Of a stretch of 64,000 bases of DNA, positions 24,493 to 33,770 are shown piece after piece (the stretch's first letter is position 1; each line of letters opens with the position of its first letter). The stretch lies in assembly GCF_902497785.1 (NCBI RefSeq), contig NZ_CABVHK010000017.1, positions 62,001-126,000 on the forward strand, in the 5' to 3' direction. Made by a program: the position numbers and the translations under genes. The notes beneath the pieces were generated by a model. The model was not told the DNA's origin. It saw only the letters and a list, made by a program, of their open reading frames with translations, and did not search any database. The DNA comes from Pseudomonas fluorescens. Its GTDB lineage: Bacteria > Pseudomonadota > Gammaproteobacteria > Pseudomonadales > Pseudomonadaceae.

Positions 24493-26718
24493 ATGAATAC
24501 CGAAGGACTCACTGAAGTTGCCGTAAAAGATGCTCAACCCGTGGTCGAGCAAGTCGCCGAAACCCCGCCGGAGCTGGAGTCAGCTGCACCCGCGGTGGTG
24601 GCCGAGCCCGTTACTGCGGCGGCGCCGGCGATTGCCATTCCCGGCCTGGATGACAGCAGCCTGTACATCCATCGCGAGCTCTCGCAACTGCAGTTCAACA
24701 TCCGCGTGCTGGAACAGGCGCTGGACGAGTCCTACCCGCTGCTGGAACGGCTGAAGTTTTTGCTGATTTTTTCCAGCAACCTGGACGAGTTCTTCGAGAT
24801 TCGCGTCGCCGGCCTCAAGAAGCAAATCACCTTCGCCCGTGAACAGGCCGGCGCTGATGGCCTGCAACCGCATCAGGCCCTGGCGCGGATCAGCGAGCTG
24901 GTGCACGGTCACGTTGACCGTCAGTACGCGATTCTCAACGACATTCTGTTGCCGGAACTGGAAAAACATCAGGTCCGCTTCATCCGTCGCCGGCACTGGA
25001 CCACCAAAATCAAAACCTGGGTCCGCCGTTTTTTCCGCGACGAGATCGCGCCGATCATCACCCCGATCGGCCTCGACCCGACGCACCCGTTCCCGTTGCT
25101 GGTGAACAAGAGCCTGAACTTCATCGTCGAGCTCGAAGGCATCGACGCCTTCGGTCGCGATTCCGGTCTGGCGATCATCCCGGCCCCGCGCCTGTTGCCC
25201 CGTGTGATCAAGGTCCCGGAAGAAGTCGGTGGTCCTGGCGACAACTATGTATTCCTGTCGTCGATGATCCACGCGCACGCCGATGACCTGTTCCAGGGCA
25301 TGAAGGTCAAGGGTTGCTACCAGTTCCGCCTGACCCGAAACGCCGACCTTTCGGTCGACACCGAAGACGTCGAAGACCTGGCCCGCGCCCTGCGCGGCGA
25401 GTTGTTCTCCCGTCGCTACGGTGACGCGGTGCGTCTGGAAGTCGCCGACACCTGCCCGAAACACCTGTCCGACTACCTGCTCAAGCAATTCAACCTGCAC
25501 GAGACCGAGTTGTATCAGGTCAACGGTCCGGTCAACCTGACCCGCCTGTTCAGCATCACCGGCCTCGACAGTCAGCGCGACCTGCAATACCTGCCGTTCA
25601 CGCCGCAGATCCCGAAACTGCTGCAGAACAGCGAAAATATTTTCAGCGTGGTCAGCAAGCAGGACATCCTGTTGCTGCACCCGTTTGAATCGTTTACGCC
25701 TGTGGTCGATTTGCTGCGTCAGGCGGCGAAAGATCCGCATGTATTGGCGGTCCGTCAGACCCTGTACCGTTCCGGTGCCAACTCGGAAATCGTTGATGCG
25801 CTGGTCGATGCCGCGCGCAACGGCAAGGAAGTCACGGCGGTGATCGAATTGCGTGCGCGGTTCGACGAAGAGTCCAACCTGCAACTGGCCAGCCGTCTGC
25901 AAGCGGCCGGTGCGGTGGTGATCTACGGCGTGGTCGGCTTCAAGACCCACGCCAAGATGATGCTGATTCTGCGTCGCGAGGCCGGCGAGATTGTGCGTTA
26001 CGCGCATTTGGGTACCGGCAACTACCACGCGGCCAACGCCCGCCTGTATACCGACTACAGCCTGCTGACCTCTGACGACGCCTTGTGCGAAGACGTCGGA
26101 AAATTGTTCAGCCAGTTGATCGGCATGGGCAAAACCCTGCGCATGAAAAAGCTCCTGCATGCGCCGTTCACGCTGAAGAAGGGCATGCTCGACATGATTG
26201 CCCGGGAGACTCAGTTCGCCCTCGACGGCAAGCCGGCGCACATCATCGCCAAGTTCAACTCGCTGACCGATCCGAAGATCATCCGCGCGCTGTACAAGGC
26301 CAGCCAGTCTGGTGTGCGCATCGATCTGGTGGTGCGCGGCATGTGCTGCCTGCGTCCGGGTATTGCCGGGGTTTCGCACAACATTCACGTGCGTTCGATC
26401 ATCGGTCGCTTCCTGGAGCACACCCGGGTTTTCTACTTCCTCAATGGCGGTGAAGAGCAGATGTTCCTGTCCAGTGCCGACTGGATGGAGCGCAACCTCG
26501 ACAAGCGCGTCGAGACTTGCTTCCCGGTCGAGGGCAAGAAACTGATCATGCGGGTGAAGAAAGAGCTGGAGCTGTACCTGTCCGACAATACCCACAGCTG
26601 GAGTTTGCAGGCGGACGGTCGCTACATCCGCAATACGCCGACCGGCAACCAGAACCCGCGCAGCGCGCAGGCGACGTTGCTGGAGCGGTTGGGGAGTCCG
26701 ATTCTGGCGGTGCGTTAA
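24493..26718 (+). CDS. ppk: Polyphosphate kinase 1
   Basis: Reversibly polymerises the ATP gamma-phosphate into polyphosphate. The 741 residues include an Ala/Pro/Glu-rich N-terminal extension (about 1-50) not needed for catalysis, the N domain beginning YIHRELSQLQFNIRVLEQA, the head domain, and two phospholipase D-like C-terminal domains. The catalytic histidine segment HLGTGNYHAANARLYTDYSLL and the HPFESFTPVVDLL region are intact. It probably shares a transcript with hemB and ends in a strong terminator opposite ppx. Confidence 0.97.
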   Translation: MNTEGLTEVAVKDAQPVVEQVAETPPELESAAPAVVAEPVTAAAPAIAIPGLDDSSLYIHRELSQLQFNIRVLEQALDESYPLLERLKFLLIFSSNLDEFFEIRVAGLKKQITFAREQAGADGLQPHQALARISELVHGHVDRQYAILNDILLPELEKHQVRFIRRRHWTTKIKTWVRRFFRDEIAPIITPIGLDPTHPFPLLVNKSLNFIVELEGIDAFGRDSGLAIIPAPRLLPRVIKVPEEVGGPGDNYVFLSSMIHAHADDLFQGMKVKGCYQFRLTRNADLSVDTEDVEDLARALRGELFSRRYGDAVRLEVADTCPKHLSDYLLKQFNLHETELYQVNGPVNLTRLFSITGLDSQRDLQYLPFTPQIPKLLQNSENIFSVVSKQDILLLHPFESFTPVVDLLRQAAKDPHVLAVRQTLYRSGANSEIVDALVDAARNGKEVTAVIELRARFDEESNLQLASRLQAAGAVVIYGVVGFKTHAKMMLILRREAGEIVRYAHLGTGNYHAANARLYTDYSLLTSDDALCEDVGKLFSQLIGMGKTLRMKKLLHAPFTLKKGMLDMIARETQFALDGKPAHIIAKFNSLTDPKIIRALYKASQSGVRIDLVVRGMCCLRPGIAGVSHNIHVRSIIGRFLEHTRVFYFLNGGEEQMFLSSADWMERNLDKRVETCFPVEGKKLIMRVKKELELYLSDNTHSWSLQADGRYIRNTPTGNQNPRSAQATLLERLGSPILAVR

Positions 26719-26730
26719 CCCTCACGCGGC

Positions 26731-26771
26731 AAACAAAAATGGCGATCCCTGCGGATCGCCATTTTTTGTTT
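26731..26771. terminator. Terminator after ppk
   Basis: Long perfect stem AATGGCGATCC / GGATCGCCATT with a 4-base loop, flanked by A- and T-rich arms; works in both directions by structure. Confidence 0.9.
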
Positions 26772-26784
26772 CCACTCCCATCCC

Positions 26785-26889
26785 CTGTAGGAGTTGCCGA
26801 AGGCTGCGATCTTTTGATCTGGCGTCCATCCAGACAACGCGTTGCCTGGGAGAAAGATCAAAAGATCGCAGCCTTCGGCAGCTCCTACG
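26785..26889. repeat. Paired REP, family B
   Basis: GTAGGAGTTGCCGAAGGCTG and the inverted GCAGCCTTCGGCAGCTCCTA about 50 bases apart, between convergent ppk and ppx. Confidence 0.9.
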
Positions 26890-26902
26890 GGTGATTGCGT
26901 GT

Positions 26903-28405
26903 TTATCGCACGTTCAGGGTGAAGCCGACCCGTGTCAGCCATTCCGCTTCCAGCGCGAAATCAGCCTGGGTCAGTTGGTTTTCGTCCAGCCAGTTCTCCG
27001 GAAACAACACGTCCAGGCTGTCGCCGTGGGCTTGCAGCGCGACCTGAGGCATTTCCTGGGTGCCGCGGATGTGATGGAACAGGATCGCAAAGCGTAGCAG
27101 CACGCACAGGCGAATCAGCTTGATGCCGTCATCGCCGAAATCAGCAAACTTGTCCTTGGGAATATTACGGCGGTGCCCACGCACCAGCAGGGCGAGCATT
27201 TGCTGGTCTTCGCGGGAGAATCCGGCAAGGTCAGAGTGCTCGATCAGATAAGCGCCGTGTTTGTGGTAGTGATAGTGAGCGATGTCCAGGCCCACTTCAT
27301 GGACCTTGGCGGCCCAGCCCAGCAGTTCGCGCCAGACCCCGTCATCCAGGTCCCAATCCTCGGCCACCTGATCGAACGCATGCAACGCTTTGCGCTCGAC
27401 GCGCGCGGCTTGTTCCAGGTCGACGTGATAACGCTCCATCAGAGAACTGAGCGTGCGCTCCCGCACGTCCTCATGATGATGGCGACCCAGCAAGTCATAG
27501 AGCACGCCTTCACGCAGAGCGCCTTCGCAGTGATCCATGCGTTGCAGTTCGAGGGCATCGAAAATCGCTTCGAGAATCGCCAGGCCCGCCGGGAAGATCG
27601 CTCGGCGGTCAGGCTTGATGCCTTCGAAATCGATTTTTTCGGCGTCGCCCAGTTTGAACAGTTTGCGCTTGAGCCAGGCCAGGCCTTCGGCATTCACTTC
27701 GCCAGTGCCGTGGCCGCCGGCCTTCAGCGCCAGGCCGATGGCGCGAATGGTGCCCGAGGAGCCGATGGCTTCATCCCAGGTCAGGCGATGCAGGGCGTGT
27801 TCGATGCTCATGATCTCCAGCCGCGCCGCCGTGTAGGCCTGGGCGTAGCGGGCCGGGGTGATCTTGCCGTCCTTGAAATAGCGCTGGGTGAAGCTGACGC
27901 AGCCCATTTGCAGGCTTTCGCGCAGCAACGGCTCGAAGCGCTGGCCAATGATGAATTCGGTGCTGCCACCGCCGATGTCGGCCACCAGGCGTTTGCCCGG
28001 GGTGTCGGCGAGCGTGTGGGAAACGCCCAGGTAGATCAGGCGCGCTTCTTCACGGCCGGAGATGACTTCCACCGGGTGACCGAGGATTTCTTCGGCGCGG
28101 TGGATGAATTCGTTGCGATTACGCGCTTCGCGCAGGGCGTTGGTGCCGACGATCCGCACGGCGCCCAGGGGCATACCGTTGATCAGTTGGGCAAAACGCT
28201 TGAGACAATCGAGGCCGCGCTGCATGGATTCTTCGCTGAGACGGCGCTCATCGTCGATGCCGGCGGCCAGCTGAACCTTCTCCCCGAGACGTTCGAGAAT
28301 GCGGATTTCGCCGTTTTGGGCCTTGGCCACGACCATGTGAAAGCTGTTGGAGCCCAGGTCGATTGCGGCGATCAGGGACAGATTCTTGGCTTGGGATTGC
28401 GGCAT
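26903..28405 (-). CDS. ppx: Exopolyphosphatase
   Basis: Degrades polyphosphate processively (and may act on pppGpp). A 500-residue ASKHA-fold protein: phosphate-1 loop DLGSNSFHMVVA (about 17-28), the catalytic Glu region, and phosphate-2 loop DIGGGSTEFIIG (about 143-154). A C-terminal HD-like helical domain (about 310-500) contains HEVGLDIAHYHYHKHGAYLI. It converges on ppk, so the synthase and hydrolase have separate promoters, as in other pseudomonads. Confidence 0.96.
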   Translation of the reverse strand: MPQSQAKNLSLIAAIDLGSNSFHMVVAKAQNGEIRILERLGEKVQLAAGIDDERRLSEESMQRGLDCLKRFAQLINGMPLGAVRIVGTNALREARNRNEFIHRAEEILGHPVEVISGREEARLIYLGVSHTLADTPGKRLVADIGGGSTEFIIGQRFEPLLRESLQMGCVSFTQRYFKDGKITPARYAQAYTAARLEIMSIEHALHRLTWDEAIGSSGTIRAIGLALKAGGHGTGEVNAEGLAWLKRKLFKLGDAEKIDFEGIKPDRRAIFPAGLAILEAIFDALELQRMDHCEGALREGVLYDLLGRHHHEDVRERTLSSLMERYHVDLEQAARVERKALHAFDQVAEDWDLDDGVWRELLGWAAKVHEVGLDIAHYHYHKHGAYLIEHSDLAGFSREDQQMLALLVRGHRRNIPKDKFADFGDDGIKLIRLCVLLRFAILFHHIRGTQEMPQVALQAHGDSLDVLFPENWLDENQLTQADFALEAEWLTRVGFTLNVR

Positions 28406-28522
28406 GGTCAGGGGGTCTCGGTCGATAACCTCGACATCGTGCCACGATCAAACGCTGCCGCCAACGCGCAACATTCAAAGCCTTGATCCCGAGCAGGAAA
28501 GCCGGTGACCGCTGCGCGGTCA

Positions 28523-28613
28523 ATCGCGGGCAAGCCCGCTCCCACAGGTTATTGCATCGAACACAAAATCTTGTTCCAACACAGAATCCTGTGGGAGCGG
28601 GCTTGCCCGCGAT
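28523..28613. repeat. Paired REP (REPIN), family A variant
   Basis: Unit variant ATCGCGGGCAAGCCCGCTCC and its inverse GGAGCGGGCTTGCCCGCGAT around about 50 bases; a compensated GC-for-AT change keeps both palindromes intact. Confidence 0.9.
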
Positions 28614-28640
28614 GAGGCGATCACAGGCCCTAAAGAACTT

Positions 28641-29378
28641 TCAGGCTGTAGCCTCAACCGTCCCGATGAAATTCGCCAGCTCCGCCGTCTGCGGCTGGGC
28701 AAACAACACCTTCGGATCCCCCACCTCATGCACCTTGCCCTGGTGCATGAACACCAGCTTGTCCCCAACCTCCCGGGCAAAGCGCATTTCATGGGTGACC
28801 ATAATCAGCGTCATCCCTTCCCTGGCCAGCTGCCGAACCACGCTCAGCACTTCATTGACCAGTTCCGGATCCAGCGCCGAGGTGATCTCGTCGCACAGCA
28901 ACACCTTCGGCGACATGGCCAGCGCCCGGGCAATCGCCACGCGTTGCTGCTGCCCGCCGGACAACCGATCCGGAAAGGCATCGAATTTCTCCCCCAGCCC
29001 GACCCGCTCCAGCATCTCCCTGGCCAATTCCTTCGCTCGACCCTTGGGCACTTTCTGCACCACTTGCGGCGCTAGCATCACGTTTTCCCCCACGGTCAGG
29101 TGCGGGAACAGGTTGAACTGCTGGAACACCATCCCGACTTTCTGCCGCAGGTTGCGCAGATCGGCGCGCGCGGCGTCGAGGTATTCGCCGTCGACTTCGA
29201 TCACGCCATCATTGATCGATTCCAGACCGTTCAGCGTGCGCAGCAAGGTGGATTTGCCCGAGCCGCTGCGGCCGATGATCGCCACCACCTGGCCTTCCTC
29301 GACGCTCAGGTCGATGCCTTTGAGCACGTGGTGGTCGCCGTAATACTTATGCAGGGCGGAAATTCTAAGCAGGGGCAT
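28641..29378 (-). CDS. Polar amino acid ABC transporter ATPase
   Basis: Energy-coupling ATPase of a GlnQ/HisP-type importer. The 245 residues carry Walker A GRSGSGKST (36-44), the signature LSGGQQQRVAIARAL (about 138-152) and Walker B VLLCDEITSALDPE, with Ile in place of the usual Pro of DEPTSALDPE. The start at 29378 has a GGAG site and overlaps the upstream permease by 14 bases. It is the last gene of a four-gene operon. Confidence 0.93.
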   Translation of the reverse strand: MPLLRISALHKYYGDHHVLKGIDLSVEEGQVVAIIGRSGSGKSTLLRTLNGLESINDGVIEVDGEYLDAARADLRNLRQKVGMVFQQFNLFPHLTVGENVMLAPQVVQKVPKGRAKELAREMLERVGLGEKFDAFPDRLSGGQQQRVAIARALAMSPKVLLCDEITSALDPELVNEVLSVVRQLAREGMTLIMVTHEMRFAREVGDKLVFMHQGKVHEVGDPKVLFAQPQTAELANFIGTVEATA

Positions 29379-30015
29379 GCAGTCTCCTTTCCAGGTAGCG
29401 CGCACTGAGGGACAAGGGGTAGCAGAGCAGGAAATACCCGAGGGCGACGAGGCCGTAGACCATGAACGGTTCGAACGTGGCGTTGGCGAGCATGCCGCCG
29501 GTCTTGGTCAGTTCGGTGAAGCCGATGATCGAGGTCACGGCGGTGCCTTTGACCACTTGCACCGAAAACCCCACGGTCGGCGCGACTGCAATGCGCAAAG
29601 CCTGGGGCAGGATCACGTAGCGCAGTTGCTCCAGCGGATTGAGCGCCAGGCTCGCCGAGGCTTCCCACTGGCCGTGGGGAATTGATTCGACGCAACCGCG
29701 CCAGATCTCCGCCAGGTAAGCGCTGGTAAACAGCGTCAGGGCCAGCGCCGCCGCTGCCCACGGCGAAATTTCGACACCGGCCAGCGCCACGCCGAAGAAC
29801 ACCAAAAACAGCTGCATCAACAGCGGCGTGCCCTGAAACAGTTCGATCCAGGTGCGGGCAACGTTGCGCGGCAGGCTTTTCTTTGAAATGCGCATGACCA
29901 TGATCAGCAGCCCGATCAACCCGCCCCCGATAAACGCCACCAGCGACAGCGCCAGCGTCCATTGCAGGCCCGTGAGCAGGTTGCGTACGACGTCCCAGAA
30001 CGTGAAATCGCTCAT
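29365..30015 (-). CDS. Polar amino acid ABC transporter permease (second)
   Basis: A 216-residue HisM/GlnP-type membrane subunit with about five helices. The EAA loop that docks the ATPase reads EASASLALNPLEQLRYVILPQA (shown here from about 130). The start at 30015 (MSDFTFWDVV) overlaps the first permease by four bases (ATGA), and its end overlaps the ATPase start. Confidence 0.92.
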   Translation of the reverse strand: MSDFTFWDVVRNLLTGLQWTLALSLVAFIGGGLIGLLIMVMRISKKSLPRNVARTWIELFQGTPLLMQLFLVFFGVALAGVEISPWAAAALALTLFTSAYLAEIWRGCVESIPHGQWEASASLALNPLEQLRYVILPQALRIAVAPTVGFSVQVVKGTAVTSIIGFTELTKTGGMLANATFEPFMVYGLVALGYFLLCYPLSLSARYLERRLHAPA

Positions 30016-30680
30016 TGGCTGCTCCTTGCGATGAATCGGCGGCCGATCCAGTTGAGTAACTGGCGGATCAGCAGCGCCATGCACAGGTAGAGCAGCGTGG
30101 TCAGGGCGTAGGTTTCAAACGCGCGAAAATTGCGCGACTGAATGAAGTTGGCGGCGAAGCTCAGCTCTTCGGTGGCGATCTGCGAACAGACCGCCGAGCC
30201 GAGCATCACGATGATGATCTGGCTGCTCAGCGCCGGCCAGACCTTGCCCAGCGCCGGCAGCAAAATCACGTGGCGGAACGCTTCAAACCGGGTCATCGCC
30301 AGGGCCGCTGCGGCCTCCAGCTGACCTCTAGGGATCGCTTGAATGCCGGCCCGGATGATCTCGGTCGAATACGCCCCGAGGTTGATCACCATCGCCAGCA
30401 CCGCCGCCTGCCATTCGGAAATCTGCACGCCAAGCGAGGGCAAACCGAAAAAGATGAAAAACAACTGCACCAGAAACGGCGTGTTGCGGATCAACTCGAC
30501 GTAGACCCCGAAGATCGCCGAGAACGGGCGAATGTTCCACGCCCGCACCAGCGCACCGATGATGCCAAGGCCCACACCCAGCACCGCGCCGATGGCCGTC
30601 AGTTCAAGGGTGAACAGCGCACCGCGCAGCAACAGATCGGTGTTGTGCACCACCGGCAGAAAGTCGAACTGATAGGCCAT
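30012..30680 (-). CDS. Polar amino acid ABC transporter permease (first)
   Basis: A 222-residue permease paired with the downstream one to form the membrane channel. Helices, the FLVQLFFIFFGLPSLG segment and the docking loop EAAAALAMTRFEAFRHVIL are typical of the HisM/HisQ family. It lies 21 bases after the binding-protein gene. Confidence 0.92.
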   Translation of the reverse strand: MAYQFDFLPVVHNTDLLLRGALFTLELTAIGAVLGVGLGIIGALVRAWNIRPFSAIFGVYVELIRNTPFLVQLFFIFFGLPSLGVQISEWQAAVLAMVINLGAYSTEIIRAGIQAIPRGQLEAAAALAMTRFEAFRHVILLPALGKVWPALSSQIIIVMLGSAVCSQIATEELSFAANFIQSRNFRAFETYALTTLLYLCMALLIRQLLNWIGRRFIARSSQ

Positions 30681-30701
30681 GTCACCACTCCCGGGCGGCG
30701 A

Positions 30702-31487
30702 TCAGAGATCGGCCGGCAGCGGCTCTTTCAGCCACGTCCGGGAGTTTTTTTCCAGCGCACCGTCGGTCTTGGCGGTGGCCAGGATCTGATTGACCTTGCC
30801 GAGCAACGCTGGCTCGTTCTTGTTCACGCCGACGTAGACCGGCGAATCCTTGAGTTTCACTTTCAACGCAGGAATGCGTTTCGGATTGCGCTCGCTGATC
30901 GCCACCATCACCACGTTGCCGCTGGCGATCAGGTCAACCTGGCCGGCGAGGTACGCGGCGATGGTCGAGTTGTTGTCCTCGAAGCGCTTGATGGTCACGC
31001 CTTCGGGGGCGACTTTGGTCAGTTCGATGTCTTCGATGGCGCCACGGGTGACGCTGACGGTTTTGCCCTTGAGGTCGTCGAGGGTTTTGATTTCGGCATC
31101 CGGAGGACCGAACACGGCGAGGTAGAAGGGCGCGTAGGCGCTGGAAAAGTCGATGACCTTCTCGCGCTCGGGGTTCTTGCCGAGGCTGGAGATCACCAGA
31201 TCGACCTTACCGGTGGTCAGGAACGGAATGCGGTTAGTGCTGTTGACCGGCGTCAGTTCGAGTTTGACCTTGAGCTGGTCGGCCAGCAGTTTCGCGGTGT
31301 CAATATCCAGGCCGCGCGGTTTCATGTCCGGGCCGACCGAGCCGAACGGCGGAAAGTCCTGAGGCACAGCGACCTTGAGGACGCCGCGTTTGACCACATC
31401 CTCCAGACCGTCGGCGTGAGCGGGCGCCTGGCCCAGCATCAGGCTGGCAAACAGGGCGGCAAGGAGGGCGCGGTAACGCAGGGTCAT
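30702..31487 (-). CDS. Amino acid ABC transporter substrate-binding protein
   Basis: Periplasmic binding protein that starts the operon. The 261 residues have a signal peptide (1-25, cleavage after AHA) and the family 3 solute-binding fold: VPQDFPPFGSVG near the N-terminus, GLDIDTAKLLADQLKVKLEL, and the hinge region GKTVSVTRGAIEDIEL. The specific amino acid is not evident. The start at 31487 gives a proper signal peptide; the longer upstream frame lacks one. Confidence 0.92.
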   Translation of the reverse strand: MTLRYRALLAALFASLMLGQAPAHADGLEDVVKRGVLKVAVPQDFPPFGSVGPDMKPRGLDIDTAKLLADQLKVKLELTPVNSTNRIPFLTTGKVDLVISSLGKNPEREKVIDFSSAYAPFYLAVFGPPDAEIKTLDDLKGKTVSVTRGAIEDIELTKVAPEGVTIKRFEDNNSTIAAYLAGQVDLIASGNVVMVAISERNPKRIPALKVKLKDSPVYVGVNKNEPALLGKVNQILATAKTDGALEKNSRTWLKEPLPADL

Positions 31488-31792
31488 GGCAAATCTCCGG
31501 ATCGGCGAGGAATGAACACTGCGGATCGACAGAGCACGGGCCGTGCCAAGAAGCGATTTGCCTGGGAGGGCGCTGGATTTGCGGGGCGTGCGCGCGGGTG
31601 GAGCCCGAAACCGTCGCAGGCGGCGCGCACCCGCATGGTGCATTTTACCAACGGTAGCCCTGCGAGCCTCGACTTGAGCTATACCCAAAGGCATGCACCA
31701 CCATAGCGAGACTCAATCAACTGCACCTTCCTGAACGAGGGAAGGGCAGCTATGATGGGCCACGTTTTTTTGCTTACAACCTGGAGACTTCC
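31488..31792. other. Divergent intergenic region between the ABC importer and trxA
   Basis: 305 bases. I see no gene. The right part should contain the trxA promoter; a CTGGAG ribosome binding site precedes trxA. Confidence 0.6.
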
Positions 31793-32122
31793 ATGAGCAG
31801 CGATCTTATCAAACACGTTAGCGACGCTAGCTTCGAGGCCGATGTACTCAAGGCCGAAGGCGCTGTACTGGTCGACTACTGGGCTGAATGGTGCGGCCCT
31901 TGCAAAATGATCGCTCCTGTTCTGGACGAAATTGCCGAAACGTACAAAGGCAAGCTGACCGTTGCCAAACTGAACATCGACGAAAACCAGGAAACCCCGG
32001 CCAAGCATGGCGTGCGTGGTATCCCGACCCTGATGCTGTTCAAGAACGGCAACGTGGAAGCGACCAAGGTCGGCGCCCTGTCGAAGTCGCAACTGGCGGC
32101 TTTCCTCGACGCCAACATCTAA
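31793..32122 (+). CDS. trxA: Thioredoxin 1
   Basis: General cytoplasmic dithiol reductant. The 109 residues equal E. coli TrxA in length, with active site W33-C34-GP-C37-K and the cis-proline in RGIPTLMLF. A Rho-independent terminator follows 20 bases after the stop. trxA next to rho is the conserved order in gamma-proteobacteria. Confidence 0.98.
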   Translation: MSSDLIKHVSDASFEADVLKAEGAVLVDYWAEWCGPCKMIAPVLDEIAETYKGKLTVAKLNIDENQETPAKHGVRGIPTLMLFKNGNVEATKVGALSKSQLAAFLDANI

Positions 32123-32142
32123 GCGTCGCTGTAAAGTGTCCG

Positions 32143-32174
32143 AAAAAAGGCCCCGCATATTGCGGGGCTTTTTC
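32143..32174 (+). terminator. Terminator after trxA
   Basis: Stem GCCCCGCA / TGCGGGGC with a short loop, preceded by six A and followed by five T. Confidence 0.9.
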
Positions 32175-32371
32175 GTTATTGAGGGCTAGACGCTCCGAAA
32201 CTCAGGTGGTACATTCGGCCCCGCACTGGTTTCTCCATTGCCCCCTGCTAGCCGTCGCCGACGCACTCCTTTTCGAATAAGTACGCGATCCTGTCGCCTT
32301 CTCTGCGGCGCGGCCTCATTAAGCCAAAAGCTTAATTTCCCCCCCTCCATAAATGATTACGTCATTCCTAT
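32175..32371 (+). promoter_or_regulatory. rho leader region
   Basis: About 197 bases between the trxA terminator and rho. It is C-rich and pyrimidine-rich in its second half (CCGCACTGGTTTCTCC, TTTCCCCCCCTCC), as expected of rut-like sequence through which Rho can limit its own transcript. A 10-codon frame (ATG at 32353, stop at 32385) overlaps the rho start but lacks a ribosome binding site. Confidence 0.45.
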
Positions 32372-33631
<1,260 letters not shown>

Positions 33632-33650
33632 CACGCAGTTCGCTGCAGCG

Positions 33651-33681
33651 AAAAGGCGCCCCTTACCGGGCGCTTTTTTTT
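33651..33681 (+). terminator. Terminator after rho
   Basis: GGCGCCC / GGGCGC stem followed by eight T. Confidence 0.85.
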
Positions 33682-33770
33682 GCACCACTTTTGTACCAAG
33701 AGTGATAACTTCCGCGCCGCAGGGATGTCCCTGTTTGATCAGTTTTGTATCTGAAACGACAAGAGGCATC

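Noticed and set aside
31500..31790. Small genes in the importer-trxA gap
   Set aside because: Only short frames without binding sites were seen.
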